From Leuctra nigra (lineage: Eukaryota; Arthropoda; Insecta; Plecoptera; Leuctridae), in assembly GCA_934045905.1 (NCBI GenBank), contig OW203763.1, forward strand, positions 41,817,172 through 41,881,171: a stretch of 64,000 nt of DNA, written 5' to 3'. Made by a program: the position numbers and the translations under genes. The notes beneath the pieces were generated by a model. That model saw only the letters and a program-made list of their open reading frames with translations, was not told the DNA's origin and searched no databases. This document shows positions 32,342 to 43,885 of this stretch, piece by piece; positions within the stretch are counted from its first letter, which is position 1; the number at the start of each line of letters is the position of its first letter.

Positions 32342-32640
32342 ATGTTTTCGCCGGGTTCCAGAATTTGTGCTAACATGGGGTGGGGGGAGCGTGTTGACCC
32401 CCCTTCCCCCCACCCCCACCCACCACCCTCAATCTTAAGGGGTTGAAATCTCGGAAACTAGCAGAGCACATATTCTAAAATTTGGTAAGGTGGCAGCACA
32501 AATTAGGCAAAAATTTTTGCGCCGGGTCCCAGAATTTTTAATGACATGGGGGGAGCCTCCCCCCCTCCTTTAAAGTTTGAGATCTGGACAACTAGCAGAG
32601 CACAAATTCTAAAAATTTGCTGGGTTGTAGCACAAATTGC

Positions 32641-32920
32641 TATAGTGCTATATTGCCATTGTGCTAAGTGCTATAGACGTATAGGCCAGATGTGATATAT
32701 ACATTTATATATACATATATAATTATAGGTAACTATAATGCCCTAAAAAAGATGCGCCAAGTATATTTTGGTTTTTACAAATTAAGTTTGGACTTGGCCC
32801 ATTTTTTGATATCACTACTTTTCAGTGCTGAATTTTTAGATTTCTTCTATTTTTTTTATAGATGAAAAGACTTGGCTGGTATTTTTACATGGAGTGTTTT
32901 TTTATGGGGATTACTTTTAC
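32641..32920 (-). mobile_element. Helitron-like family A, 5' hairpin fragment
   Basis: On minus it begins TCCCCATAAAAAAACACTCC at 32920, preceded by A, and runs through one hairpin stem and the loop (to about 32645). The second stem and body are missing. Confidence 0.6.
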
Positions 32921-33034
32921 TGCATGCATGAAAACTGCATGAAAACGAAAGTAGAAGTGTTTAAAGGCTTAGGTGAACCAGATAGTTCAAATGAAACGCG
33001 GAGTTATCTATCCCTGTATAGCAGTATTAGTACA

Positions 33035-33221
33035 TGATTAGATGAATGACAAACTTAGGGATATCACTTGGCACATTTTTGAAATTTAATTTTATACGGC
33101 ACCCAGCGAGACAAGAAAATAGCTAAATTTTCACAAAAATCCACTAATTATTACTAATTAACGAAACAAAAAATTAAAATTTTACCAAGGGATAACCCTA
33201 AGTTTGTCTTTTATCTAATCA
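33035..33221. mobile_element. MITE with about 26-bp inverted ends
   Basis: TGATTAGATGAATGACAAAC then TTAGGG mirrors CCCTAA and GTTTGTCTTTTATCTAATCA at 33196-33221. No coding content. Confidence 0.65.
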
Positions 33222-33364
33222 CGATTAAAATTTCAAATAATTTGGTCTACCCATTTCGTCTCCAATCGTATCGCAAAAAGTGTCTACAAAAGGCAGCAAA
33301 ATCGCTCGATTGCCCCAGACTAGCCCATTTGACTAGCCAATTTGGTATAGTTCGTGGGAAATTG

Positions 33365-33993
33365 TTGAGCAAGCGTCTCCATTCTGCTCTTTTGGATTAT
33401 TATATATTTTGTGTGTGTGTGGGGGGGGGGGGGGGGGGGGGGGTTGTTTGTTTCTCCGACGACACAGGCCACACATTTTTTCCGATCGAGCTGAAATTTT
33501 GCACACATACTAATATCATTTTAACTTACTCGTGTATAGTTTTTGGGACCTGACCTCCGATTGGTTCAAAACTGAAAAACCTCATGATTGGTCGAAAATC
33601 AAAAAGCTTCGATTAAGTTTAAATTTTGCATGGGCCATTTGCATGACTACCATTTTCTATTATTTTATTAATTTTCAGCACAACCGGTCAAGAAAGTACA
33701 CATATTTTATTGACTCTGTAACTGTTTGAAATATATTGACAGAATTGTGATGGTATCGAAATTAATGGGAATTATTTCAAACCATCTTGGATCTGATTTT
33801 CTTTATCCAGAGTGTATAGATGGATAATCTCAGTTTCAATAAAAATCAGGAACTTTTATGTTGATTGAGTGTATTTTATTTCAATTCAATATGGATGTTA
33901 TGTTTATTGTTTAGTGCGTTCCATAATTTCGGTTCGAGATGTTGCGCCTTCGGGTTCTCGCTTATCAACGCGTTACACAGAGCGTTTTCCTAG
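33365..33993 (+). mobile_element. Helitron-like family B, copy with poly-G tract
   Basis: Starts TTGAGCAAGCGTCTCC and ends AACGCG..GAGCGTTTTCCTAG followed by T. A G run of about 23 at 33421-33443 lies near the 5' end. It shares GATCGAGCTGAAATTTTGCA with the copy at 47642. Confidence 0.6.
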
Positions 33994-35216
33994 TATTTTA
34001 AATATTAATAAAGAATTAGCATTTTTTTTAAATTTCGGAAATACTATTTTTCTAATTAACAGGTTAACATTTAACAGATCATTGGATAATAGGCCCTAGT
34101 ATTGTATTTTTTACTATTAATAGGAATGCAGAACAGGCCTATTTTCGAGATCGTTCGAGACAAATTTCATTCGGTTTGACGGCCGCCTGACGTCAGACCA
34201 AACAAAATACCTAATAAACTGACGGGGCTGATTGAATCCTATGTTGTTTGGAAGGACGTCACTTTGGCTGGCGTCACGCTCGATTATACAAGCGCTCAAA
34301 CAATCTCGTAATTAGGGGTCCAGAGATTAATGATAATAATAATAATATGGCTTCAAGGTGTTTAACTTCATTTTATTTTCAACCAAGTGTGACAGACATC
34401 ATAATTCTTACGGCAATTTATACCCACCATTTCAATATTGCGTCCAAAGTAAAATTTTAGATCAAAATGGATCCGTGAAAATGAGAACATAAATTTATAT
34501 AACATACCATATGTGGTATATTTATATGTGGTATATATTAACATGTGGTATATTTATTTGTGTGGCCTATAATAATGTTTAGCAATTTATTCTACTCCAT
34601 AAAATGTTTGGAAAGGTGCTTTATATATTATAATAAAGTACGCTGTGATTTAAAAAAAAATACTGTCTATTGTATGTATGTACTATTATATCCTAGATGT
34701 TCCATGTCTCTAGCTTCATTATTAGGTAGTTTTTGTCAAAGTATGTGCATAGTGATACTCACTACACGAGTCCTCCTTATTGATAGACGAGGAAACTCAC
34801 ATTAACGGTATTGGTAGTCATGAAGCTATTAAATATAGTATAACCAGCGAGTGTGAAGAAAGTTCAGCAAGAGCTGTGCAAAATTCAACAATGGGCTTAT
34901 CTTGTAATCCGGAGTGTTTTGACGCTTGTTCGGTTGTAAATATCTCTCAACCACTGCAGGTCTTCGGGAAAGGGTTGTTTTGCTGCGGTGCCAAATATCA
35001 CATTTTCTATTAGAAACTATGCAGCGGGTGGACTTGAAAAATTCCAACACAGTTGCCTGGTTAAAAACATTTATTTATTTGCAAGCTTTTTGCAAAATAT
35101 GCTGTAGGTGTTATATATGCAAGTATTCAAGAAACTAATGCGAATTATAGTATGTAAATTATTACATATGGAATGTATTAGTTCAATATGAAAATATAAA
35201 CTCAATGACTTATATC
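33994..35216. other. No recognised gene
   Basis: AT-rich. ATGTGGTATAT is repeated at about 34508-34555. Short frames near 34545-35140 lack splice or family support. Confidence 0.45.
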
Positions 35217-35507
35217 TACAGTTCACCGCCAACAAATAAACGTAAATATTGCCAATGCAAAACGTGAAAAAAACTAATCAATTAATGATCAATTAATATT
35301 CAGCTACAGGTACAACAAATGAATAAACCAATTAATAATAATCTTAAAGTTCACCTACAGGTAGCACAAATGAATAAAATCAATGAATAATATCTTAAAG
35401 TTCACCTAGGTATAGGTAACACAAATAAACGTAAATATTGCCAATACAAAATGTGATGAAAAAAACAAATCAATTAATGATCTAGAGTTCACCTACGGTA
35501 ACACAAA
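35217..35507. repeat. 51-bp tandem array, left part
   Basis: Units of the type AAAGTTCACCTACAGGTAAC, ACAAATGAATAAAATC, AATGAATAATATCTT. The array is cut at ACACAAA/T by the family A element at 35508 and resumes at 39664. Confidence 0.8.
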
Positions 35508-36540
35508 TCCCCATAAAAAACACTCCGTGTAAAAATACCAGCCAAGTCTTTTCAACTATAAAAAAATATAAGAAATCTAAAAATCCAGCACTGAAGAGTA
35601 GTGATATCAAAAAATGGGCCAAGTCAAAACTTAATTTTAAAAACCAAAATATACTTGGCGCATCGTGCGTATACCTAGATAGATTAGACGTTTAGGCCAG
35701 ATGTGAAATATACATAAAATCTACCTACTTATATACATATAATATACCTATAATGCCCTAAAAAACGATGCGCCAAGTATATTTTGATTTTTAAAATTAA
35801 GTTTTGACTTGGCCCATTTTTTGATATCACTACTTTTCAGTGCTGGATTTTTAGATTTCTTATATTTTTTTATAGTTGAAAAGACTTGGCTGGTATTTTT
35901 ACACGGAGTGTTTTTATGGGGATATCACTCCTTTTTTAGATTATTCACACACTTGTAACACAATATGTCGGAGCAGCAATGACTAATTCCTTTAAAAAAA
36001 TAAGCCATTTCCGATATGGTTACTACTAAAAGTTGGGTTTGGTACTAAATATTGCTTAAAATGATACTACATGAAGAAAAGCGAAATCTTTGTTCCAATA
36101 GGTCCAGCCGTTTTCGAGATATGGCATCACTTCCGGTTTTCAAATTGGCGGCTGAAATTACTGCCACCTAGAATTTATTTCTATAAATGTTACGTATTAT
36201 TATAAGCCTTCTGACTGTGTAGTTATTCTAGTAAGAGGTGATTAAAGTCTGATTTTTCATTTTTATGACGTCATTTCCGGTTTCGGTAATAATACATTCA
36301 TTTTTTGACTATTGATAATCCACTAAGAAGACCGTCTGAATCATTTGGCGCTAGTTTCATTTCGATCGGTCTAGCCGTTTTTTAGATATGACGTCACTTC
36401 CGGTTTCAAAATGGCGGCATAAAACCAGTTATAGCAAAAGGCACCTTAGACGCCAAAAGTGCACATGTGGTAAAAATTTCAGATCGATCGGTTAACCCGT
36501 TTAGGCTGTGGCCCTGTCAACAATGTTTCCTGACCCCCTG

Positions 36541-36575
<35 letters not shown>

Positions 36576-36873
36576 GATAGCTTTTAAAAGGGGTGTAATT
36601 TCACTGTTTTCACGGCCCTCTTGCTCGCAAATGACATAACCTGTTGTTCCCAAATTTGGTATAGGATGTGGGGTGGGCCATAGCTCGAAATTAAGATATT
36701 TCGCAACAATGTGAGATTTTCGAATTTTAAGATCCAGTAGGCCGAAAATGCCATGTTGTTGCTTACAGTAAAAGTGGTTGGTCTGCTCCTTTGTTTATTA
36801 GGCAGTAACGGTATGTTGAGTGACTGTGAGTGTATAGTACGACTTGGCTGGGTGGAGCGACCGCTCCACTAGA
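35508..36873 (+). mobile_element. Helitron-like family A, reference full-length copy
   Basis: 5' end TCCCCATAAAAAACACTCC preceded by A. A terminal hairpin follows (stem 35508-35667 with 35759-35924, loop of about 90 nt). Then come GGCATCACTTCCGG and TGACGTCACTTCCGG units (36120-36410), the AGACGCCAAAAGTGC segment, (ATC)n at 36541-36576, the conserved tail, and the 3' hairpin GGAGCGACCGCTCC with CACTAGA at 36873, followed by T. About 1.37 kb, non-coding, so non-autonomous. Confidence 0.65.
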
Positions 36874-37018
36874 TATGTAAATTTAAATTTTCACATTCAC
36901 ATTCACATTTATCAATATTCTTTTTTAGAGAAAGACTGTTTGGACATTATAACGTTAATTGACAACGTTTCGAGTACAATTTCGTATTCTTCTTCAGGTG
37001 CCGATTTAGTTACTAATA

Positions 37019-37855
37019 CTAGAAAAACGCTCTGTGTAACGCGTTGATGAGCGAGCACGGATACACGCAACACCTCGAACCGAAATTATGTCTATCGAAT
37101 GTCATTAAAAGCCAATAATTCTTTAGTTTCGTCACATACTTGTATAAAAATCTCCAAAATCTCCAAAAATATTGGTGCCAATCCTTGCGAAGTTTTAAGT
37201 TGATCGATTAAACCTTTATGATTGAACGGTTCCTTGTTAATTTTCAAAAATCACAGGATCTCGTTCAAAAAAGATACCTGGGACCATCCATATGATATGA
37301 TATGTAGTGTGTGTACACAATATCAGATCAATCTGTTGAACGGTCATTATTAGTTTCATATCGTTTAAAACTTTCTGCTCTAACTACCTTGCCTTGAACT
37401 GTAGATTCGAAGTCGCCGTGAATTTGACAGCCAACACGCAAAATGTCCCTAAAATGACAAAAACTTTTGAAAATATCGACAGATTAGAGTGAAAATTGGC
37501 AAAAATACTTTAAATGTTGGTACCAATGACCATGCAAAGTTTTTAGTAAGTCGGTCAATCGGTTCCAGTTTAAATTTCAAAAATCACAGGAAAAATTGTT
37601 TCAAATTTGAACCAATTGGAGGATTTGGCTGATTTTTTTTTGATTGGGTACGTTGTTGGTTGCAATGACTTTGCTAAATTTCAAATTGATCGAACCAACC
37701 AATCGAAAGATAATTTTTATAAAATTTGAACCAATCACAGGATCCCGTTCAGAAAAGATCCCAGGGATCGCATAGATTACGTTAGTATGTGTAAAACAAA
37801 CACACAGAGAAAGTGCCATAAGAGTACCGTGGTGACGCTCGCTACGCTCGCTCAA
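37019..37855 (-). mobile_element. Helitron-like family B, third full copy
   Basis: On minus from TTGAGCGAGCGTAGCGAGCG to GAGCGTTTTTCTAG, followed by T (TATTAG). It shares internal phrases with the 29579 and 47642 copies. It separates two family A segments. Confidence 0.6.
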
Positions 37856-39663
37856 AAATTTGCGTTTGGTGATAAATATATGCCTAAAATGATATTCCAT
37901 GAAGAATTGGGAAAGTATTGTCCCAATCGATCCAGCTGATTTCGAGATATGGCATCACTTCTGGTTTTCAAAATGGCGGCTGAAATCACTGCCACCTTAA
38001 ATTTACAGCTATAATTGTTATGTATCATTATAAGTCTTCTGAATATGTAGTTATTGTAATATCAGGGGATTTTAGTTAAATTTGGCATATTTATGACGTA
38101 ATTTCCGGTTTCATTAATAATTATTTTCTACTTTGTCCAATGATATTTTATATAGATGCCCGTTTGAATAGATTGGCGCAAATTTCGTTCCGATTGATAC
38201 AGCCGTTCATGAGATATGACGTCACTTCCGGTTTCAAGATGGCGGCAAATTAACGGTCATAACAAAAGGTACCTCAGACGCCAAAAGTGCACACGTGGTA
38301 AAAATTTCAGATCGATCGGTGAGCCGTTTAGGCTGTGGCGGTGATAGCAACGTTTCATGAACAGGATAATAATAATAATAATAATAATAATCAGATAGCT
38401 TTAAGAAGGGGTGTAATTTCACTGTTTTCACGGCCCTCTAGCTCGCAAATGGCATAACCCTTTGTTCCCAAATTTGGTATATGGGGTGGGGTGGGCCATA
38501 GCTCGAAATTAAGACATTTCACAACAATGGGAGATTTTCCAATTTTATGATCGATATGTAGCGAGGAGGTTCAGAAGAAGGTTGACGAATGGAGCAGAGT
38601 GACAGAAGAGTTTGGTCTGAAGATAAGCCTGGAGAAGAGCGAGGTGTTAGTCATGGAGAGAAAGGCAAATGTTATGGATCGGAGCAGGATTAGAGTGAGG
38701 GGACAAGAACTGCAAGAGAAGAAAGAATTTAAATACCTGGGAAGTATGATAACCAATAATGCAACTATTGGGAGAGAAATCCAAGCAAGAATAGTCAAGG
38801 CTGAAGGTTTCTATCAGTCAGTAAGAAAATTGCTTTGGAGCGCAGAATTCCCATTAAGATGTAAACTGTTGATATTTAAACAGTACTTCTTACCAATATT
38901 AACATATGGAGCTGTTTCCTGAAATGTTGGGGAGAAAGAGGTTGGCCAGCTACAAGCTTCAGAGATGAAATTTCTTAGAAGTGCAAAAGGAGTGACTAAG
39001 TTGGACAGAATTAGAAGTTCAAAGATTAGGAAGGAATTGGGTGTGGAGAGATTGGGATTTAAGTTGGGGAGGGAGAGATTGAGGTGGTTTGGTAACATGA
39101 AGAGAATGGATATTGGAAGGATGGCCAGAACAGAGTTGGAAGCAATAAATGTGATAAGAAAGAGAAGTGTTGGAAGGCCTAGAGCGCAGTGGAAGAGTTT
39201 GATTGAAGAAGATGTGAGTGCAAGAGGAGAAGACTGGAAGATGGTTGAGGGGGAAAGTTGGTGGGAAAATAGCGACATATGGAATGGTTTAATTATGAAG
39301 ATGGAGGAGGAAGAAAGTGAGGAGGAAGAAGATGAAGAAATATCAACCGGTCCGGCTAGCCGATTGAGAAATTTATAGCCTTAGTATGTCTGGTTAGGCA
39401 GTGAATGTAATTATGTAATGTAATTTATGAATTGTCTTACCCCCTGACCCAAATAATATTTGGAACCAGGGTTTGGAAATAAAAAAAAAAATGATCCAGT
39501 AGGCCGAAAATGCCATGTTGTTTGCTTACAGTAAAAGTGTTTGGTCTGCTCCTCAGTTTATTAGGCATTCAGATCGAATGCCTAATGTTGAGTGCCTAAT
39601 GTATGTTGAGTGAGTGTGAGTGTACGGTACGACTTGGCTGTGTGGAGCGACCGCTCCACTAGA
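37856..39663 (+). mobile_element. Helitron-like family A, 5'-truncated copy with nested LINE
   Basis: Matches 36020-36873 from GTTTGGT..TAAATAT through the ETS/CRE boxes (38213) and (AAT)n tract to the terminal hairpin and CACTAGA at 39663. It is split by the LINE fragment 38553-39490. The next base resumes the 51-bp array. Confidence 0.65.
38553..39490 (+). pseudogene. 5'-truncated non-LTR retrotransposon (RT C-terminus) with poly-A and TSD
   Basis: ATGATC flanks both sides (38547-38552, 39491-39496) and the element ends in a short poly-A, the signature of target-primed reverse transcription. The coding part gives SLEKSEVLVMERK, FKYLGSMITNNATIGREIQA and LPILTYGA, a TGA at 38920 in place of an expected Trp, then in the same frame MKFLRSAKGVTKLDRIRSSK and RWFGNMKRMD.GR...GRPRAQW. 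These are typical of the C-terminal end of insect non-LTR RT proteins. The clade is not certain. Confidence 0.85.
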
Positions 39664-40180
39664 TGAATAAAATCAATGAATAATATCTTTAAGTTCACCT
39701 ACAGGTAACACAAATAAACGTAAATATTGCCAATGCAAAATGTGAAGAAAAAAACAAATCAATTAATGATCTAGAGTTCACCTACGGTAACACAAATGAA
39801 TAAAATCAATGAATAATATCTTAAAGTTCACCTACAGGTAACACAAATGAATTAAATCAATGAATACTATCTTAAAGTTCACCTACAGGTAACACAAATG
39901 AATAAAATCAATGAATAATATCCTAAAGTTCACCTACAGGTAACACAAATGAATAAAATCAATGAATACTATCTTAAAGTTCACCTACAGGTAACACAAA
40001 TGAATAAAATTAATGAATAATATCCTAAAGTTCACCTACAGGTAACACAAATGAATAAAATCAATGAATAATATCTTAAAGTTCACCTACAGGTAACACA
40101 AATAAACGTAAATATTGCCAATGAAAAATGTGAAAAAATACCCAGGAATAATATCTTAAAGTTCACAAACAGGTAACTAA
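39664..40180. repeat. 51-bp tandem array, right part
   Basis: AAAGTTCACC recurs at 39823, 39874 and 39925, an exact 51-bp step, for about eight units. The first unit begins TGAATAAAATC, which completes the unit cut at 35507. Other matching pieces continue after the MITE at 40533. Confidence 0.9.
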
Positions 40181-40529
40181 AAGCCGATTACACGGTTCAA
40201 GTTTCCTTGAAGGGATTTAATTCAACCCTTGATTTCAAGGAAACTTGAAAGAGAATTTAGATGATTTCATGTATATTGTTGATTGAAGTTGCGGTGAAAT
40301 TAACAATTGGTTGAAGTATTTCATGACTTTTAAGTCATGAAATACTTTAACCAATTGTTAAAAGGAAAATATGACATGTTCTAATTGAAACGGTTGAAGA
40401 GATGTTTTGAATTCAAGGCTTGGACACATGTTAAATGCTTCAATGTTTTCATTTAGACGATCCAAGTATTGAATTCAACCCTCTTGAAAGGGTTGAATTC
40501 AAGGAAACTTGAATCGTGTAATTCAGCCT
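40181..40529. mobile_element. Foldback MITE with TAA duplication and inner perfect hairpin
   Basis: The left end AAGCCGATTACACGGTTCAAG mirrors CTTGAATCGTGTAATTCAGCC; TAA flanks both sides (40178-40180, 40530-40532). An inner near-perfect hairpin of about 28 bp centres at about 40335 (TTCATGACTTTTAAGTCATGAA). Inserted in the 51-bp array. Confidence 0.75.
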
Positions 40530-40708
40530 TAACACAAATAAACGGAAATATTGCCAATGCAAAATGTGAAAATATCAATTCAATTATAAGATATTTCAAC
40601 GAAGAAAGTCTGTTTCCTCACACAATCACATCAATCGTCTTCATCGTCAAGTTCACTGTCACTACTGCTACTGTCACTACCAAGGTTAACTACGAAATGA
40701 ACATTGTT

Positions 40709-42110
40709 TTAATTTTGATCGTTCCATATGTCCAAATCTATGTACTTCTTTTCTAACTCCATACAATGTGTCTCACATTTTGCCCATGATTCGGCGGTGA
40801 TTGTCTCTTCTTGAGCTCGAATCATATCCACGACTGCAGCGCTGAGTGTGGGACTGGTGTTGCCTTTTCGAATCTTTAACTTTAGCTGGGCCTAGATCAT
40901 TTCAATAGGATTAAGAACACAGTAATAAGGTGGCAAACGAACGACTTCGTGGCCTAACTATTTTGCCAAACTGTCAACAAAATATGACTTTTCTATATTT
41001 GCTGCTTTTACTATTTGCAAGAGGACAGGCTTTGTTGGGATGGGTGTAGGTACTGTTAAATTATTGTCTTCCATAAATGTAATGATTTGAGCTTTAAGGG
41101 TGTTAGTGGAGGGAATCTTGACTTTTTGGCAGAAATGATAGCTGGCATTGTCCATAACAATCACACTACCAGGGGGGATGTTGGGAAGTAGCTGATTTTG
41201 AAACCAATTCTCGAAGAGTTTTGCCGTCATGTCCTCATGATAATCAGCACTGCAGTCCTTGATATTCTTGGCCGAGAGCAGGAGGCCGCCCGGCGCCCAG
41301 CCATCCTTGGATCCCGCGTGCAGGATGATGATCCTCTTCCCTCGCGACACGGGAATGTCGAGCGCGCACCGCCGCGTCCCGTCAGTCCAGCCTCTGGAGA
41401 CGAGGTCGTGCGTATCGTACCACGTCTCGTCGAGATACACCACAGGTCTTCCGTCGGCACGCCTCTTCAATATCTTACCGATACATACCACCGTAATACA
41501 TACCGTAGAGCTACAATTCTTGGGGACTCCATGATGGCTAATCGGTTGTTTAATTTTCGAAATCGGAACCCAAGACTTCTGACAAGTTGTCGAAGAGTTT
41601 TTCTTGAGTAACGGAAGGGAACGTCTGTCCCTTGTGTGTCTTTCACAAGTCGGGCGCGCAATGAATTCACTGTCGGCACATTTTTCTCTCGAAACATGGT
41701 GTGAATTTTTATCCGAATGAGATCTCGCATAAAACCGTCCGCTTGACTAAATTTTGGTCGCTTTGGTTTCAAGGGGGTACGAACTTCTCCGCGCTTTACA
41801 ATCTTCGTCACTGTCGAGTAGCCGATTTTTGTTGCCGCCGCAGTCTGTTGCATCTTTTTAGGAATGGATCCAGACATTCGTTTCTTTGAAGTGCATGGCT
41901 CCTGTCCATTGTCTCTGTCTGAATGCTGATCTTCGCTCTCACTTCACTTGCAGGTTGCACTTCGTCATCTGAAATGTCAGGCATTTCTAATAACTCGGAA
42001 TCGTCCGGACCATTTTCAATTCTCTGTCTCTTCTCCGCATTCTCACTAACGTCACTATCACCTTCCGTATCATTAACATTATTGAAGTCCAGCTCCCATG
42101 GGCGAAACAT
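40709..42110 (-). pseudogene. Tc1/mariner-like DDE transposase pseudogene
   Basis: Several minus frames join into one protein. 42110-41808 is an acidic N-terminal region (MFRPWELDFNN..., PDISDDE). 41877-41467 is a helix-turn-helix region (TAAATKIGYSTVTKIVKRGE, then SLRARLVKD). 41491-40958 is the catalytic core with VVYLDETWYDTHD and GSVIVMDNASYH. After a TAG at 40958 the frame goes on with LPPYYCVLNPIEMI, where the Glu would be the third acidic residue, then a second TAG where Trp is usual. The gene has two frameshifts (near 41860 and 41485) and two stops, so it is inactive. Terminal repeats were not located. Confidence 0.8.
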
Positions 42111-42454
42111 TGTTCAGGCTGTGTAGAAATATAACTTTAAACTAATAAATAACCAACATACATAAACTAACAAATATAAAAACACATATTTTAAAAACGT
42201 AATAAAAAACAAAATAAAATTGAGCAACAAAGTTTAAACGCTACTAATGCCATGGCGACTAGATCTTGAGCAGTGACATCTTCTCCAGACCCGAGTCGAA
42301 AGACTACTGAATGTTTTCCCTGAAAACACCTGTTTCTTACACATTTTAAGTAAAATGGCAACAGTGTAGGTGGAAGGGGTGGCAGGTCATAAAAAGAGTT
42401 GTATCTTGTCAGAGCTTAACTGTCGAACAAGGGTCGAACAATACTGCTCATCTT

Positions 42455-43105
42455 ATGAAAGGAGTTTCTTCACGCTCGCTGGGCTTACTATACCTAGGAG
42501 TTAATTTCCATCAGTCAATTGTGTTTGATCAAGAATCAGTCATTTCTCAGCTCCGAATCAGCTTGGACTCTCTGTATAAATCTCCTTTGTTGAAAGCGGA
42601 CCAGAAGTTAAATATACTCAATCTCTATGTGTGGCCAACGTTAGTGTATCCGTTTCAGAGTGCGCCATTACTCAAACTAACATCCAGATTTCTTGACGAC
42701 ATTGACAAGATTATTAGAAGCGCCATAAAAGACATTCTTTGTCTACCTAGGGATACTCCTGACAGCATGCTTTACTCTCCAAACAAGTACAAGGGGTTAC
42801 ATTTGTTCAGAGCCAAATGGGAAGCCTATATCCAGCATTACAATGTTTGTAACGTCTTGGAGACCTCCAGGAACGAGTTTGTAGCTTCGACTCGAGATTT
42901 GACGAGAGAACAGGAGGACTGCGCTACAAAGCTGGGAATAAAGTTAGAAGATATTCCGACCCGAGAAAATTCAGAAAAACCGAAACCATCAGCAATTCGT
43001 GAACACCTGAGAAATGAAGAATACGAACGCTGGTGCCAACTAAAACAGAAGAGCAGAGGTGTCGTCCTTTATAAGGAACTAGAGGGACCAGCTTACAAAT
43101 TGTAA
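42455..43105 (+). pseudogene. R2-like LINE fragment (RT thumb and linker region)
   Basis: Open frame of 216 codons with YLGVNF, SPLLKADQKLNILNLYVWPT, LDDIDKIIRSAIKDILCLP, DTPDSMLYS and KGLHLFRAKWEAYIQHYN, the pattern after the RT palm in R2/NeSL-type LINEs with a C-terminal restriction-like endonuclease. RT core motifs before it and the endonuclease after it are missing. The endonuclease part of the same family appears at 52990-53652. Confidence 0.7.
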
Positions 43106-43271
43106 GATGTGTGATTCACATTTATCTGATTAATTTATCACCAACTACCAAAGTTTGGGAAATGTATTAAAAGAGACTGTTACAGCAAATTCTCACTTGA
43201 AGAATACAACGCAACCGTAGAGGATATGGTAAATTCGTAAAGTAATCGTTGGGGAAAAAGGATAAATTACA

Positions 43272-43727
43272 CCCCACCGATGGCTGCCACCTTAGCGCGG
43301 TGGTAGGGTTTGCGTTGGCCAATGATCCATTGCAGCTACGCCGGCGAGCATATGCTCATGTGTAAGGGTTACCCATGCCGGACAGATCAGTGGTGAGGTC
43401 CAGACAAAGAGCAGCCAGGGTTGGCCTAACCATGTCCTCCCTTGAATTTGCGGTCCCCTCCCCTCCCCTCGGGCCGGCCTTCCCCCTCGAGATGGTGATC
43501 CCCCTGAAATCGGGTTCCGCCGGCCCGAATCCTCACACCCCCCGGTCCGTCCCCATTCCGGCCTGGCCTCCCCACCAGTGTTGGACTCCCCCGGATCGGC
43601 CCGTTAGGACGACCCCTCCCCATGTCCACCACTTATATCAACAAAGTTAAATGCAAAAATGCAAAAATTAATGTGCGCAATATAACCTCGTCGTTGACGC
43701 GCCGTTAAACCACAATAATCTAATCTA
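43272..43727 (+). mobile_element. Short non-LTR retroelement (SINE-like), copy 3
   Basis: Same element as 11233-11695, flanked by ATAAATTACA (43262-43271, 43728-43737), with a short ATCTA tail. Confidence 0.85.
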
Positions 43728-43885
43728 ATAAATTACAGTTGCACAAAGAAAAAATTCTGTTTTCCATACCATTTTGCTTTTCATGTAGGTAATATCTCTC
43801 AAAATACTGTAAAACGATTTTGAAACGGAGTTAATTCATCAATCAGTTGTGTAGAATTTGATTTCGTATACTTTTGAACGAATTA

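Larger units (their letters stand above)
31093..32636 (+). repeat. Segmental duplication, copy 2
   Basis: Near-identical to 7780-9345. After about 32556 the C run is shorter (GCCTCCCCCCCTCC) and the match continues to the family A fragment at 32641. Confidence 0.9.
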
